Assembly: GCA_021234155.1 (NCBI GenBank)
Contig: JAJEKV010000002.1
Coordinates: forward strand, 7,517,046-7,581,045
DNA from: Isoetes taiwanensis
Taxonomy: Eukaryota; Streptophyta; Lycopodiopsida; Isoetales; Isoetaceae
Length of the DNA: 64,000 bases
Direction of reading: 5' to 3'
The position numbers and the translations under genes were made by a program. Under the pieces are notes generated by a model. The model was not told the DNA's origin. It did no database searches and worked only from the letters and a program-made list of their open reading frames with translations. How positions within the stretch are numbered: the stretch's first letter is position 1; every line of letters starts with the position of its first letter. Shown here one piece after another: positions 1 through 9,430 of the stretch.

Positions 1-1
1 A

Positions 2-474
2 TGCTATAATTGCAACCAATATGGACATCTTAAGTATGACTGTCCTAATGAAGGTAAAATTATAAATGCTTTAATTGTGATGGGAAGGGACATGTAGCTG
101 CTAATTGTCCAAGTCCAAGATGGACTGTAGGAAGAGGTAGAGGAAGATCTGCAAACTCAAGGGGAAATTTCACTAGAGGAAGAACTGCATACAGGGGCAA
201 TCCATCTGTTAATGTGGTCAAAGAATCAAATGCAAATGAAGAGAAAGAAGAGGATGACACTGCTGAGGTAAGAAATGCAATTGCTTTGAATATTTCAAAT
301 GATTTGCAAAGTAAGGATAACAAGATGCTAATCATAGATTCAGGAGCTGAGAAAACTGTGACCTATGATCAAACTCTGTTGAAAGAATGCAAGAAGAAGG
401 AAGTTGGTCATGTTCAACTAGGAGATGGAGCCATACAGAAGATTGAAAGACACTGGAATATTGGAAATATTTAA
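2..474 (+). pseudogene. Ty1/copia gag-protease fragment
   Basis: Two CCHC zinc knuckles are visible: CYNCNQYGHLKYDCP from base 2, and CFNCDGKGHVAANCP from base 67 in a different frame, so a frameshift lies between them. The second knuckle runs on through an Arg/Gly-rich linker (VGRGRGRSANSRG) to the aspartic protease motif LIIDSGAEKT near 330-360. This is the Gag C-terminus and protease of a copia polyprotein. It resembles the more complete copia element near 59-60 kb (VVDSGAERS) but is not identical. The reading frame stops at 474 and the sequence then leaves copia, so the rest of the element is missing to the right. The left part lies outside the window. Confidence 0.85.
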
Positions 475-541
475 TTTGGAAGGAAAGGCTGGGCGCTCAA
501 TGTCCCTGGAATGATGAAAGACGTCAGTTACGAAACGAGGG

Positions 542-610
542 TCTCGACTCCCGAGTCGAGAAAGGAAAAAGTTAAAGACTCGGAGGTTTCTCGACTCGCG
601 AGTCGAGAAA
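542..610. repeat. Element A palindrome, two outlying copies
   Basis: The 24-bp stretch 587-610 is a perfect inverted repeat with half-site TTTCTCGACTCG. A slightly imperfect copy (centre CTCCCGAG) lies at 542-563. The same palindrome recurs at 2719-3156. These two copies lie about 300 bases beyond the 3' end of the methyltransferase-like gene and may mark the left side of element A. Confidence 0.85.
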
Positions 611-726
611 CACTCCGAGAGCAAAGTGAACTCACCTCAGGCCCTTTTTCCACGGTAGTCTTATTTCTGAAAGTCACATATTTTATCAAATGACGTTTGG
701 CCACCTATTGTCTTAAAAAAATTTCA

Positions 727-899
727 CTTTTCCACTATGAAAATAAGACATGTCTTATTTAGGTTCGGGATAGGCTTGGATTGTAAATGGAGTCTTATTT
801 TATTCTGGGGGATTTCCCCCGCCGTAAAATAAGACACCTAGTCTTATTTGAAATATAACTAAAAATAAGACGTGTCTTATTTTTTCATAGTTTTCCACT
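727..899. mobile_element. MITE-like inverted-repeat element
   Basis: The ends are inverted copies of each other: CTATGAAAATAAGACATG on the left, and on the right the reverse complement of an arm built from AATAAGACGTGTCTTATT and TTTTCATAG. Each arm also holds its own palindrome around AAGACATGTCTT. A further complementary pair (GGGGGATTTCCCCC) sits in the middle. The element has no coding capacity and is about 170 bp. The family is not recognised. Confidence 0.55.
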
Positions 900-914
900 A
901 GTATTTTAGTGGTG

Positions 915-2635
915 TCATTTATGACTACCATGCAATGGAAAAGCAAGATTCAATTTGTATGTCTCATTTTTAGTCCTGGAGTCACAAATAGTGTCATATA
1001 TGATATATGGCAGTCGTATTTTGCGACTACTGTGGAAAAAGGGCCTCAATCTCAGATTCTCCAGAATTTGTTCCGCAGCATTCTCGTCTAAACCTTGGAC
1101 ATCTCCGTCACCCTGGCTGTCAGCTTTGTCTTCGTCATCATCGTCCTTACTACTTCCAGCTGTCTTCCTCTCTTTGAAATGCTCATAAAGCAGGTCCAGG
1201 TATGACCGAATGGTTTCAACCATGTCCTTATTTCCAACCACGGATATTGGTTTCATTCCATACAACATAGCCCCTTGAGAGAACAGGCCATTCATGTACC
1301 ACTCGCATACAATGTGATCTCCCTCGACCAAGCTGGTTATGAAGTACTTGATAACTCTTGGCCGGATAGGAATTCTATGTATTGAACCTGTCGCACCATC
1401 AGTGCTGACTTTGCCAATCAATGGCACATCCTCCATAAATCTGCCGCCCTTCCAGGGTTCCATATGCTCTTGAGAAATCATGAACTTATCAAGATAGTGG
1501 TGCTCGCTGACCACCACTTGTCCAGGTCTGCATTCGATTTTGAAACCATAACCAAGACTATATTGGCAAAACTTGGTGCCTTCGGCAAACCAAGTCTACA
1601 CTCATGTTCTAGTTCGTATATGGAATACAAGATCCTATTGGTGAAGTTAATATCAGCTGCCCATTGTGACACAGCAGTTGTCTGATTGCCCGGCATGCAA
1701 AAGATAAACAAACTGAAAGTATCCAGCTCGGTCATGTCCAGACACGTCTTGTACCACTGCTCAATGTCAGCTTTTTCATAAAATAGGGTGGGGTCTTCGA
1801 TCATATTAATGGCAAATAGTGCCACGGGCCCAGGCGCCAGTTCCAGACCACCAAACCCCTTGTGTCCCAAGGTTACCAAGAAGGGAGGGGAGCTATCATC
1901 GGTCTTAAATGGGACCACCCCGAATCCAAGCTTTCGCTTCAGAAGTGCCATAGCACGTTCAGGAAAGGGGAGGGTTTTGACGTTACGCTTTAGCTTCGTG
2001 TTGATGTATGGTTGACATAGCCGGTTCAACTCCTTCATGTCTTCCTCATCAAGCGCAACCTTCTCCTTATAATAATCAAAATCATGGCATGCATTGGATG
2101 CAACATTGCGAAACTCTGTGATGCCTTCTTCCAACGCACGCCGTCTCTTTAGGACTGTGGCGTAATCCTTTGCGTCCTGCATTTTTGAACTTCTAGTCTT
2201 TCTTAGCAGGATTGTTCCATCCAGGATTCTGCCCTGCAGGTCAAATGTTTCTTTGTCCGACAGGCCCTGTATCCTTTTCATGAATTGCTTGTCGAACAAC
2301 TTTGGGTCCGGCCTAGTTGGCAATTCTCCATTGCTGTCCTTAGCTTGCCTCTCGTCCGTAGAGCCCATATCTCAGTCCATTTCTCCCAGACCGCCTCAAT
2401 GCAGAGAATGAGGTCATATTGGTTAGATAGAGACTCCCTGCCCTTTCTTGGTGTTCTCTTCTTCTTCTCATCTTCATCATCTCTCATCATCTTCCTGGCC
2501 TTCTAGAAGAACATATCTGCAGAGTTTCTCGAAGGTCTTCCACTTATCCGAGGGAGCCCTGTTCCTTTAGGCCGCTGAGGACAACCCAATGCTTTCCATT
2601 ATTGCCAAGCGTGTATGATCTGGTCCGGATACGGG
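915..2635 (-). pseudogene. DNA methyltransferase-like domain, 3' part of ParB-MTase gene (element A, minus copy)
   Basis: Two overlapping reading frames (2368-1478 and 1517-915) join into one protein by a frameshift near 1500. The C-terminal part reads RPRVIKYFITSLVEGD, then HIVCEWYMNGLFSQGAML, then KPISVVGNKDMVETI. This has the order and spacing of the end of beta-class N6/N4 DNA methyltransferases (RP..I..I....GD.V.D.F.GSG....A). The upstream segment FSLFIFCMPGNQTTA sits where the motif IV region would be, but a clear DPPY is absent. A predicted splice acceptor (TTGATTGCAG, minus strand) at about 2636 starts the exon, which continues the ParB-like exon upstream. The C-terminus is acidic (KDDDDEDKAD). 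With a frameshift and stops near 2400-2550 it is probably dead. The methyltransferase assignment rests on motif reading only. Confidence 0.5.
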
Positions 2636-2718
2636 CTGCAATCAATAAATGGAAGTACGTTAGAGCATGGAAGTACATCCTAAATCCAGAAGGATACAAG
2701 AAATAGGATGCATGGGCT

Positions 2719-3156
2719 TTATCGACTCGCGAGTCGAGAATACCCACAGGAGAGGAGAAAACAAAGAAGCAGAGTGGCCAGAGTGAAAGCATCGCGCATT
2801 CCCAAATCTTTGCTTTCACGCCTCTTTGAACGATGGAACTTAGAATATCAACTAAGCTACATTGCCCAAAGAGGCGGGGAAAGAAAGATTGGGAAGGCTC
2901 GATGCCTTCACTCTTCAACCATTAATCTCTAATGTTTTCTCTATTCCTCTGGAGTTTCTCGATCGTGAGTCGAGAAAGTAAGAGGAACACAGGAAAGCAG
3001 AGGATTTAGGGTCTTTCTCGACTCGCGAGTCGAGAAAGCCCATACGTCCTCTTCTTCCCTTTTTGCCTCTGTCTTTCTCGACTCGCGAGTCGAGAAAGCC
3101 CCCGAATCCTCTAATTTCCTTTTTTCTTTGGGCTTTCTCGACTCGCGAGTCGAGAA
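2719..3156. repeat. Element A palindrome array
   Basis: Copies of the palindrome with half-site TTTCTCGACTCG lie at 2719-2740, 2955-2977 (centre altered), 3014-3037, 3074-3097 and 3134-3156. The last four start 59, 60 and 60 bp apart. The copies at 3014 and 3074 extend to 26 bp perfect (CTTTCTCGACTCG half-site). The spacers are similar in length but not identical. The array falls between a predicted donor at 3184 and a predicted acceptor at 2636 on the minus strand, that is, inside an intron of the ParB-methyltransferase gene. Confidence 0.9.
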
Positions 3157-3184
3157 TCGCCTCGAAGCAGAGACAGTAATTTAC

Positions 3185-4122
3185 CTTATGTAGCTGGCAC
3201 TTGCTGCTATTGTATTCTGGCAGTGGCTAATGCTGGTGAGCTCCGTTGGTGGCGTGTCCGCTGAGAGAACTCTGCACTCTCGTTTGGAATATCTGTGCTT
3301 GATCCTTTGGGGCACTTCCTTTTCCGTCTGCAATACTTGTGCTACCCTTACTGAATGCTGACTGTCCACAACCCAAAACCTCACATCTTTTCCCTTCAGG
3401 TCATCCTCAGTGGTCCACCTGAACAACTCACCAGGACGCTCTGCTGAATGGTATGACATCCGCAGGCATTGGATACGCAACGGGATGACGCACCATTAGG
3501 TTCAGAATCTCTAGCATGTGTGCCTGATTAAATTCCCTGTGGTTGAACAGGACCACATCGCCAGTGCAAACCTTCAACCGTCTTATGTCCAGCAGCAACT
3601 TGTGTCCAATTCCCAATGGATAATATTGAGCCAGCCGATCTTTTCGACCCCTTTCTGAGATTTTCTTATCTGGTCATCTGGATCCAAGTATTGGGAATCG
3701 ACCATTTCATCCTCTTCATCAGCATCTGAATCCTCTCGTGTACTATCTGCTTCCTGACTTGCACTCCCTTCTGAAGATTTCTCTTTCTGAACTACATCCT
3801 TAGTAACTGTAGAGTGCTTTAAAGTTTTCAGCACGTTGGACGTGAAGTTCCCGGTGTTGAAAAGCTTCTCTCTCACCCTGGAAATCTCCATTCCGAGTTC
3901 CCTAGATGTCAGGGTTCCGGCCTCCTTCATCCCTTCCAAATCCTTCCAGCCAAGGTTCTGACAATTTAAAGGCGCCGGCCTTTTGTCGGTCCCCTTGGCC
4001 TTGCTCATTGAAGTGGACGAATAATTGGAGACAGATAACTTCTTGGTGTGATAGAATTTACCCTTCAGGCATTGGCAGGATTGGCTCGCTATAGTGAAGC
4101 AGATTTTGAAGAAAGCCGGCAT
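3185..4122 (-). pseudogene. ParB/Srx-like domain, 5' exon of ParB-MTase gene (element A, minus copy)
   Basis: Three frames (4122-3583, 3616-3428, 3480-3181) line up into one protein with two frameshifts. A likely start is the ATG at 4008 (MSKAKGTDKRPAPLN). An acidic linker (DSDADEEDEMVDS) is followed by a ParB-like core: HPVAYPMPADVIPFS, then DVRFWVVDSQHSVRVAQVL, then KHRYSKRECRVLSA and TELTSISHCQNT. The order is proline-rich strand, VVDGQHR-like motif, R..C.VL strand, and a helix with N. ParB domains fused to DNA methylases are familiar in phages and mobile elements. The frame ends at ATAAG|GTAAAT, a good splice donor, at 3185/3184. The palindrome array lies in the intron just downstream. 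Element B carries a homologue near 31.4-31.7 kb. Confidence 0.5.
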
Positions 4123-6038
4123 GCGAGATTACGATTACTTCGTATACTTGGATGACGATACTTGGAATATGTGCCTGTAAGTGGCTCAGCTGTTCTATGA
4201 AGACCAACTAAAAGATGAGAAAGGTGAAACGATAGTGGTTAAGGACCGGCTGAGAATGTTCACGAATAACAAATGCCGACCTTTAAAGTCCATGCACCCA
4301 ATGGATTTGCAAAGACTGTTGACTGAGATCATGGCAGGCACCACCTTCATCAAGACCACCAAAGATTACACTGGCAGGCGTGTCATGAAAATTCGGGCGG
4401 GGAACTGAAGAAGATTGGCACCGTTGAGCGAGCACTCATCAAATATCTGAAAGAAGTAAAGAAGCTCAAAGTTCAGAATATGGCAGATTTGAGAAAAATT
4501 CATCCAATATTCACAGAGAATTTGATGCTGGTGTTCGCCAACAGTGTCAATGATTGGGTTGATAGCCGCAAGGAGGCAGAAATGCTTAACCTTCCCCAGG
4601 CTCTTATCGCAAAGGTTAATGAATATCTGCGTGGATTGGTTGAAGAGGGATCTAAATAATTCAAGTGCTACCGTGTTAGTCCTCTGGAGATGTCAGTTGA
4701 TGTGGTGAATACATCTGCTCATTTTATCGGATGTGATTTTAGGAATATCAGAAAATAGAGCATGGAAGAATACCAAAAACTCTTGGACCAGATCAGTGTA
4801 CTAACGGACCAGCAACTATATTGGATCACGGTGTTTATCAGTCCAGATCGTTTGAGTGAGTGCTTGTCCGCCATGAAGACGATAGACGGTCGTAGTCGTG
4901 TATGGGTGGGAGCGTATCAGGATCCTAAAAAGAGAAACCCTTCCTCTAAAGTTCGCGAGCTGCAAGGTAATGTATGTGGCCAGAGACCAAGCAGCTGCCC
5001 CTGCTCTGCATGACCTGAATCTATGCTTCATCGACGCGGACCATCCTCAAGAGTATTCAAAGTTTCCGCAACACTTGAAAGAACTCGAGGACATAGAGAA
5101 GAACCTGCCCGATCATGAATGCGCAGCAGGTAACTTGTGCAGTCGTCCATTTCTTTTCAATACCAATTATAACGCTTGTCTACTTTCCTTTAGCATATTG
5201 GTTGTATCGGCCTTGGGGTGATAAGGGTGCAGCAGGAGGCACGGGTGCTCTATTGCCAAATCAACTGGATTCCAGGACATGCACATACCTAGTGCGCAAA
5301 TTTATGTTGAAGGGTTGCAGTATCCTGGATTTCTTCTCTGGAGGATCATTTAGCCGTGCAGCATTGTGCGAAGGGTATAAAGCTTCTGCATTTGAGATTG
5401 ATGAGACTATGCAGCTTAAGCTTGTTCAAATTTTTGATCAACTCAAAGTAATCCTGGACGAGAAGAAGTCGCAAGCCCGTGCATTGCAAAAGATAGCAGA
5501 GGGAAAAAAGAAAGTAGGTGGCTCCAAGGCATCGAGAGTAGCGAGCACTCCTCCACCTCCTTGTCCATTTCCTGCACAAACAGTGCACGAGTTGCAATCC
5601 ACTTTCCGAATGTCTAAGGATTCTGTCACAGACCATTTGAGAAGGATTACAGGTTTTGGAGCAAAGGACATGTCTTTCTTTAGAAAGAAGAAGGACAACA
5701 TTAATGCTTTGGCAGGCATTACACTAGTGTGCATGCAAGATGTGGTCGAGGGTAGCTCGAAGTTTACGCAGCTAGTCCTCAAGGATCAAGAACCTTCTGT
5801 TGTGCTGGAAACGCAAGAAGCTCAACCTGTGGACCCAGTACCACCGGAGCAAGATAAGGAGGTTGAGGTTGAGGTTGAGAAGAAGGTTGAGGTTGAGAAG
5901 GAGGTTGAGATTGAGGGAGAAGATGCTACGCTAACCCCCGAAGAATTCCTGGCCACGATGGAGTTTCTAAAGCAAGCGGCACAGGGAGGTGTAGAAGGTG
6001 AGATCGATAAGTCAGCTGAAGAGGTGGTTGACCCTTAA
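4069..6038 (+). pseudogene. ParB-MTase gene, second copy lacking the ParB part (element A, plus copy)
   Basis: This is a paralogue of the minus-strand gene. A predicted acceptor (TACCCTTCAG) opens the exon at 4069. In order: WLAIVKQILKKAGMRDYDYF; MDLQRLLTEIMAG then FIKTTKDYTGRRVMKI (to 4408); GTVERALIKYLKEVKKL (to 4660, shifted frame); QQLYWITVFISPDRLSECL (4762 on); VMYVARDQAAAP and LCFIDADHPQEYS (about 5000). A 64-bp intron at 5130-5193 removes cleanly and joins CAA to YWLYRPWGDKG. Then come TCTYLVRKFMLKG and the SAM-binding motif I ILDFFSGGSFSRAAL with AFEIDE. The tail is Lys/Glu-rich (VEVEKKVEVEKEVEIEGE). Stops at about 4178, 4660 and 4756 and a frameshift near 4965 show it is broken. Element B has the same series of segments. 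Confidence 0.5.
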
Positions 6039-6330
6039 GCATTTTTTGCGCCTTAAGAACTGTTTTGGTACCTCAATGTATATGTTGTTAGAATCTTTTA
6101 CATAGCTTATGAGTGCGAACTGTATAAAATATCTTGTCTCATGTACATGAACCAAGAAAACAAATACATGTCTCATATTTTTATTATTATTTTGCATAAG
6201 TATTTCCAATATTAACTTGCCAACTGTTTGGTATTCATTTAGATAAAGAAAATATATAGGTCTTACTAGGACATGGCTAATTCAACACATAGGTCTTACT
6301 AGGACATGGCTAATATAAAAGATCGAAGCT
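6039..6330. repeat. Intergenic spacer with a 33-bp direct duplication
   Basis: No coding sequence is seen. ATAGGTCTTACTAGGACATG and the following bases occur twice in tandem, at 6256-6281 and 6289-6314. The spacer separates two converging genes. Confidence 0.6.
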
Positions 6331-6963
6331 TCAGTCAATGCCCAGTTCAACCTGAATAAGATCCCTCAGATCGAACTCATTAATATAACTTCGGCTGTAC
6401 AGATCCAGCCAATCATCCAAGTCTTTGATAGAGTGAGTAGTGTTGACGATGAGCTTGGTTATCAAAGCTTCACGTTGTCTTTTTTGCTTCTTATAAAGCT
6501 TCTTAAATAGCGGTCGGAACGTGTTGTGCATCCAAACGTCCTCCATTTTCAGCAGCCTCTTCAGTGCCTCTGCCCTGTAAATATAGCGTTTCAATCATAT
6601 GAGGCAGGCCTCCAGCTCCACCCTACTGAGGTGATCCTCCTCATTGCCATCCTTTACCAACCCTTCCCCATTGAGGAGCTTCGTGACTTGGGCACTAATT
6701 TCTTCCGTTCCATTGTGGTTCATCTCGTTTTGCACCTCCACCTGCAACTGATTCGCATGGGCTAAGATTGGCTCACTAATATGAGACTGCATTTCGGTCA
6801 TTGTGAATCCATATCTGTGCCTCGTTTCGACCATTGAGTGACCTGAAATGAATCTAGGAGACTGAAGATTGGCAACACCCGGCTGGACTAGCAACACCTC
6901 CCCAGAATGAAGGCGCTTTTCCAATACACCGCCTTGGATGACTCTTTCATGTGTTAATGACAA
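6331..6963 (-). CDS. Unrecognised two-exon ORF of element A
   Basis: Two minus-strand frames, 6963-6595 and 6594-6331, look like consecutive exons. The second is preceded by a good acceptor (GCTATATTTACAG) ending near 6579. The first part contains SGHSMVETRHRYGFTMTEM and a Gln/Asn/Glu-rich stretch. The second has KMEDVWMHNTFRPLFKKLY, a basic helix KKQKRQREALITK, and DDWLDLYSRSYINEFDLRD, and ends in ELGID. It reads as a mostly helical protein and no family is recognised. It converges on the plus-strand methyltransferase-like gene and is the last ORF before a non-coding stretch. It is probably part of element A, but the boundary is not visible. Confidence 0.35.
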
Positions 6964-8790
6964 GGCCTCCTATCTCACCTACTTGCACGGTTCCCGAGTT
7001 TTTGCTTCCTTTTAATAAGAAAAAATGCAGAATTCTAAAAATTCGCCATCTTTTCCACGGCCTGCCATCTCACCTACCTGCATGGACCCCGAGGTAAGAT
7101 GCCTTTCCCATTTCTCTATCACCGCTTTTTGCCTTTTTTTTAAACTTCCGCACACTTACCACTGGCGATCATTTGAGATATTTATGGACTTGCCGAAAGT
7201 CCATATTTAATGAAATTGTGCTTTTTGTCCTTTGACTCATTTGAGAAGAAGGAGAGCAAATGTAGAAGCCATTTTCCGAGATCGTTGACGCATTTGAGAC
7301 GAGGAACGAATAAGTTGGAATGACTATAGCCTATTCTGCAGGTGAAGCAATACAAACATTACTTTCTGAACAAAAAAAAATGCTTAACAATTTAAATAAG
7401 ATATAAGGTATGTCAGGATCACATCTACGTACACACCTATGGTATCTCCTAAAATATGGTAAGCAGCAGGATTAATCGCCTCAAGCATCTAATCTCTATG
7501 GCTTTAAGCAGCATTTTTGCTCCTCAACATCTGGCAAAGGGAATAAGCTTGCAACCCGTTACTGATATCTGGAATGCAAAGATGCAAAAACTAAAATGGT
7601 CCTTTTGCAAAGGATCTAGCTGGTGGTAACTTGCGCTATTCCGCAATACTCCATGCTCGAAAACCAGATTGGCTGCATCTGCGAAGAGGCACCATTTGGA
7701 AAAGTTCAAGAAATCCCAGGTTAATCAACTTATATTGAATGGACGTACCAGAGTGCGCCATGACAATGACTGCAATGCTCCATACGCGGACCATTAACCT
7801 TGAGAGCGATAGTGCCAGAATCCAACCTAGGCTGTAGGAGCATCTGTAGAATCCAACCTAGCCAGTAGCTAAAGCTCGTGTTTTCTTTTATAGGAGGACT
7901 TTCAACATATAGTTTTATGTTTTACCTCAAGCATTTGAGCTAAGAGGTCTAAAACTCCGAACGGGCAAGAAGCCGATGAGCGCTTGTCGGGTGCAGAAGA
8001 GCCAGAACACTTAACGGACCTGTGCTTATCTTTTCTTTGTATTGATTTTCAATGGGTAGAACATTTATGAAGACCGAAGCTGAAGCTTGAGCTCCAATTC
8101 AAGTGTAGGCGAGCTGAGCTGAGTTGAGTGAATTGGACTCTCGTCAATTCCTTGAAACACCAGGACAACCATTGCGGTGCCGGTTAGCCAGTTTGCACAC
8201 TGGTCGCCCAGCAACACTGGCGACCGCAAGTTTACAGGCAACAATAAGTTTGGAGCAGTTCCCGTCATATCCTAGGCATATTCTAGCATCTACTTAAGAT
8301 ATGCCGGAAATCCACATGAGCAAGGGTTTGCCCCCCAGGGGCAACCCAAAACACAGAGATCATGGCTCCTTAAAAGGACAACAGTGGACGTTCCTTTCCA
8401 CTACACTCCACAAATCTACATGTAGGCTTTTTAGTGATCTTTGTATAAAATACATGTGGATCTATAAAGAACTAAAGTTTTCAACAATGGATCAAAAATT
8501 GGGATCAATATAGTACATTGTAGATATAATCTATTGAGGCCCATATGCTTTGCACATCCTAGACCACAACCCATCAAAATCTCTTCAAGCTCCTAAGGCA
8601 TGTTAGCTATTTCTACCAAATATATTTATTAGATCACTTTGGCACCTACGGTTTTGACATGCCTAATCAGTGGATATAATTATTTCTAGACAGCTTAAAA
8701 CTGCCACAAACATTCCTCTTTACCGACTCATTCCCCCCAAACACAAACAAGTCAAGAAAGAGCCCACGCAATAAATTTTCTATAGTGTCA
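6964..8790. other. Non-coding stretch, no recognised feature
   Basis: There are only short unrelated frames. One short frame at 7025-7095 (MQNSKNSPSFPRP to MDPE) ends at a donor-like GAG|GTAAGA and could be a small exon, but nothing downstream continues it convincingly. Similar words (CCATCTCACCTACCTGCA, CTATCTCACCTACTTGCA) at about 6970 and 7060 suggest a local duplication. Confidence 0.4.
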
Positions 8791-9175
8791 ATTGTGTTAT
8801 TGTGGAGTTATTCACCTAAGAAGTGGGGCTAGAGAAATTTTGTCGTGTTATTGTGGAGTTATTCGCCTAAGAAGTGGGGCTAGAGAAATTTTGTCATGGA
8901 CGTGGATCTTAACAAAAGGATCTCAATTCTTGCATCTCAATACAATCTCTCTACTTTATGTGGCTTTTGCAATTGCATTTAACGTCATTATGGTATACAT
9001 ACCTACATATTTTGAAATATTGTTATATATAATTAAACTTCTCAACTTTGAGAGGCATATGGTTGTCTGTTGCCATGAAGTATATTCTCAGATCTCAACT
9101 TCGAGAGGCATATGGTTGTCTGTTGCCATAGAATATCTTTTTTTTTTTATTATTATTATTATTATTTTTTTGTTA
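8791..9175. repeat. Direct duplications and a TTA microsatellite upstream of the polyamine oxidase
   Basis: A unit of about 56 bp (GTGTTATTGTGGAGTTATTC to ATTTTGTC) is present twice between 8791 and 8897. A second unit (AGAGGCATATGGTTGTCTGT) is duplicated at about 9050 and 9102. A T-run followed by (ATT)n lies at 9138-9170. The long frame across 8792-9235 is only these repeats read through. Confidence 0.7.
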
Positions 9176-9430
9176 CATATATATGATACAGCACCTACAA
9201 GCATTGGGGACAATAAACAAACAAACATGGGATAGGGACAGTGCCAAGTGGCAAAAATGGATTGGTTGATGCAGTAAGAAGTCTCAGAAAATCTAAGGCG
9301 AAGGCATGTGGTCAGATTTAGGGCCGTTTCTGATGAGGAAAACAAAATCCGGCCTCTGGATCAGTCAAAGAAGTGGCATCAGCATAATTAAGTTACTGAG
9401 GGAGCGCTAAGAATACATCGATCGCCAAGC

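Noticed and set aside
2719-3156. CRISPR-like array (short repeats with about 35-bp spacers)
   Set aside because: The genome is a plant nuclear one, the repeats are complete palindromes, and in the B and C arrays the spacers are related or alternating, unlike CRISPR spacers. There are no cas genes.
8792-9235. 147-codon plus-strand ORF
   Set aside because: It consists of two tandem duplications and an ATT microsatellite read through.
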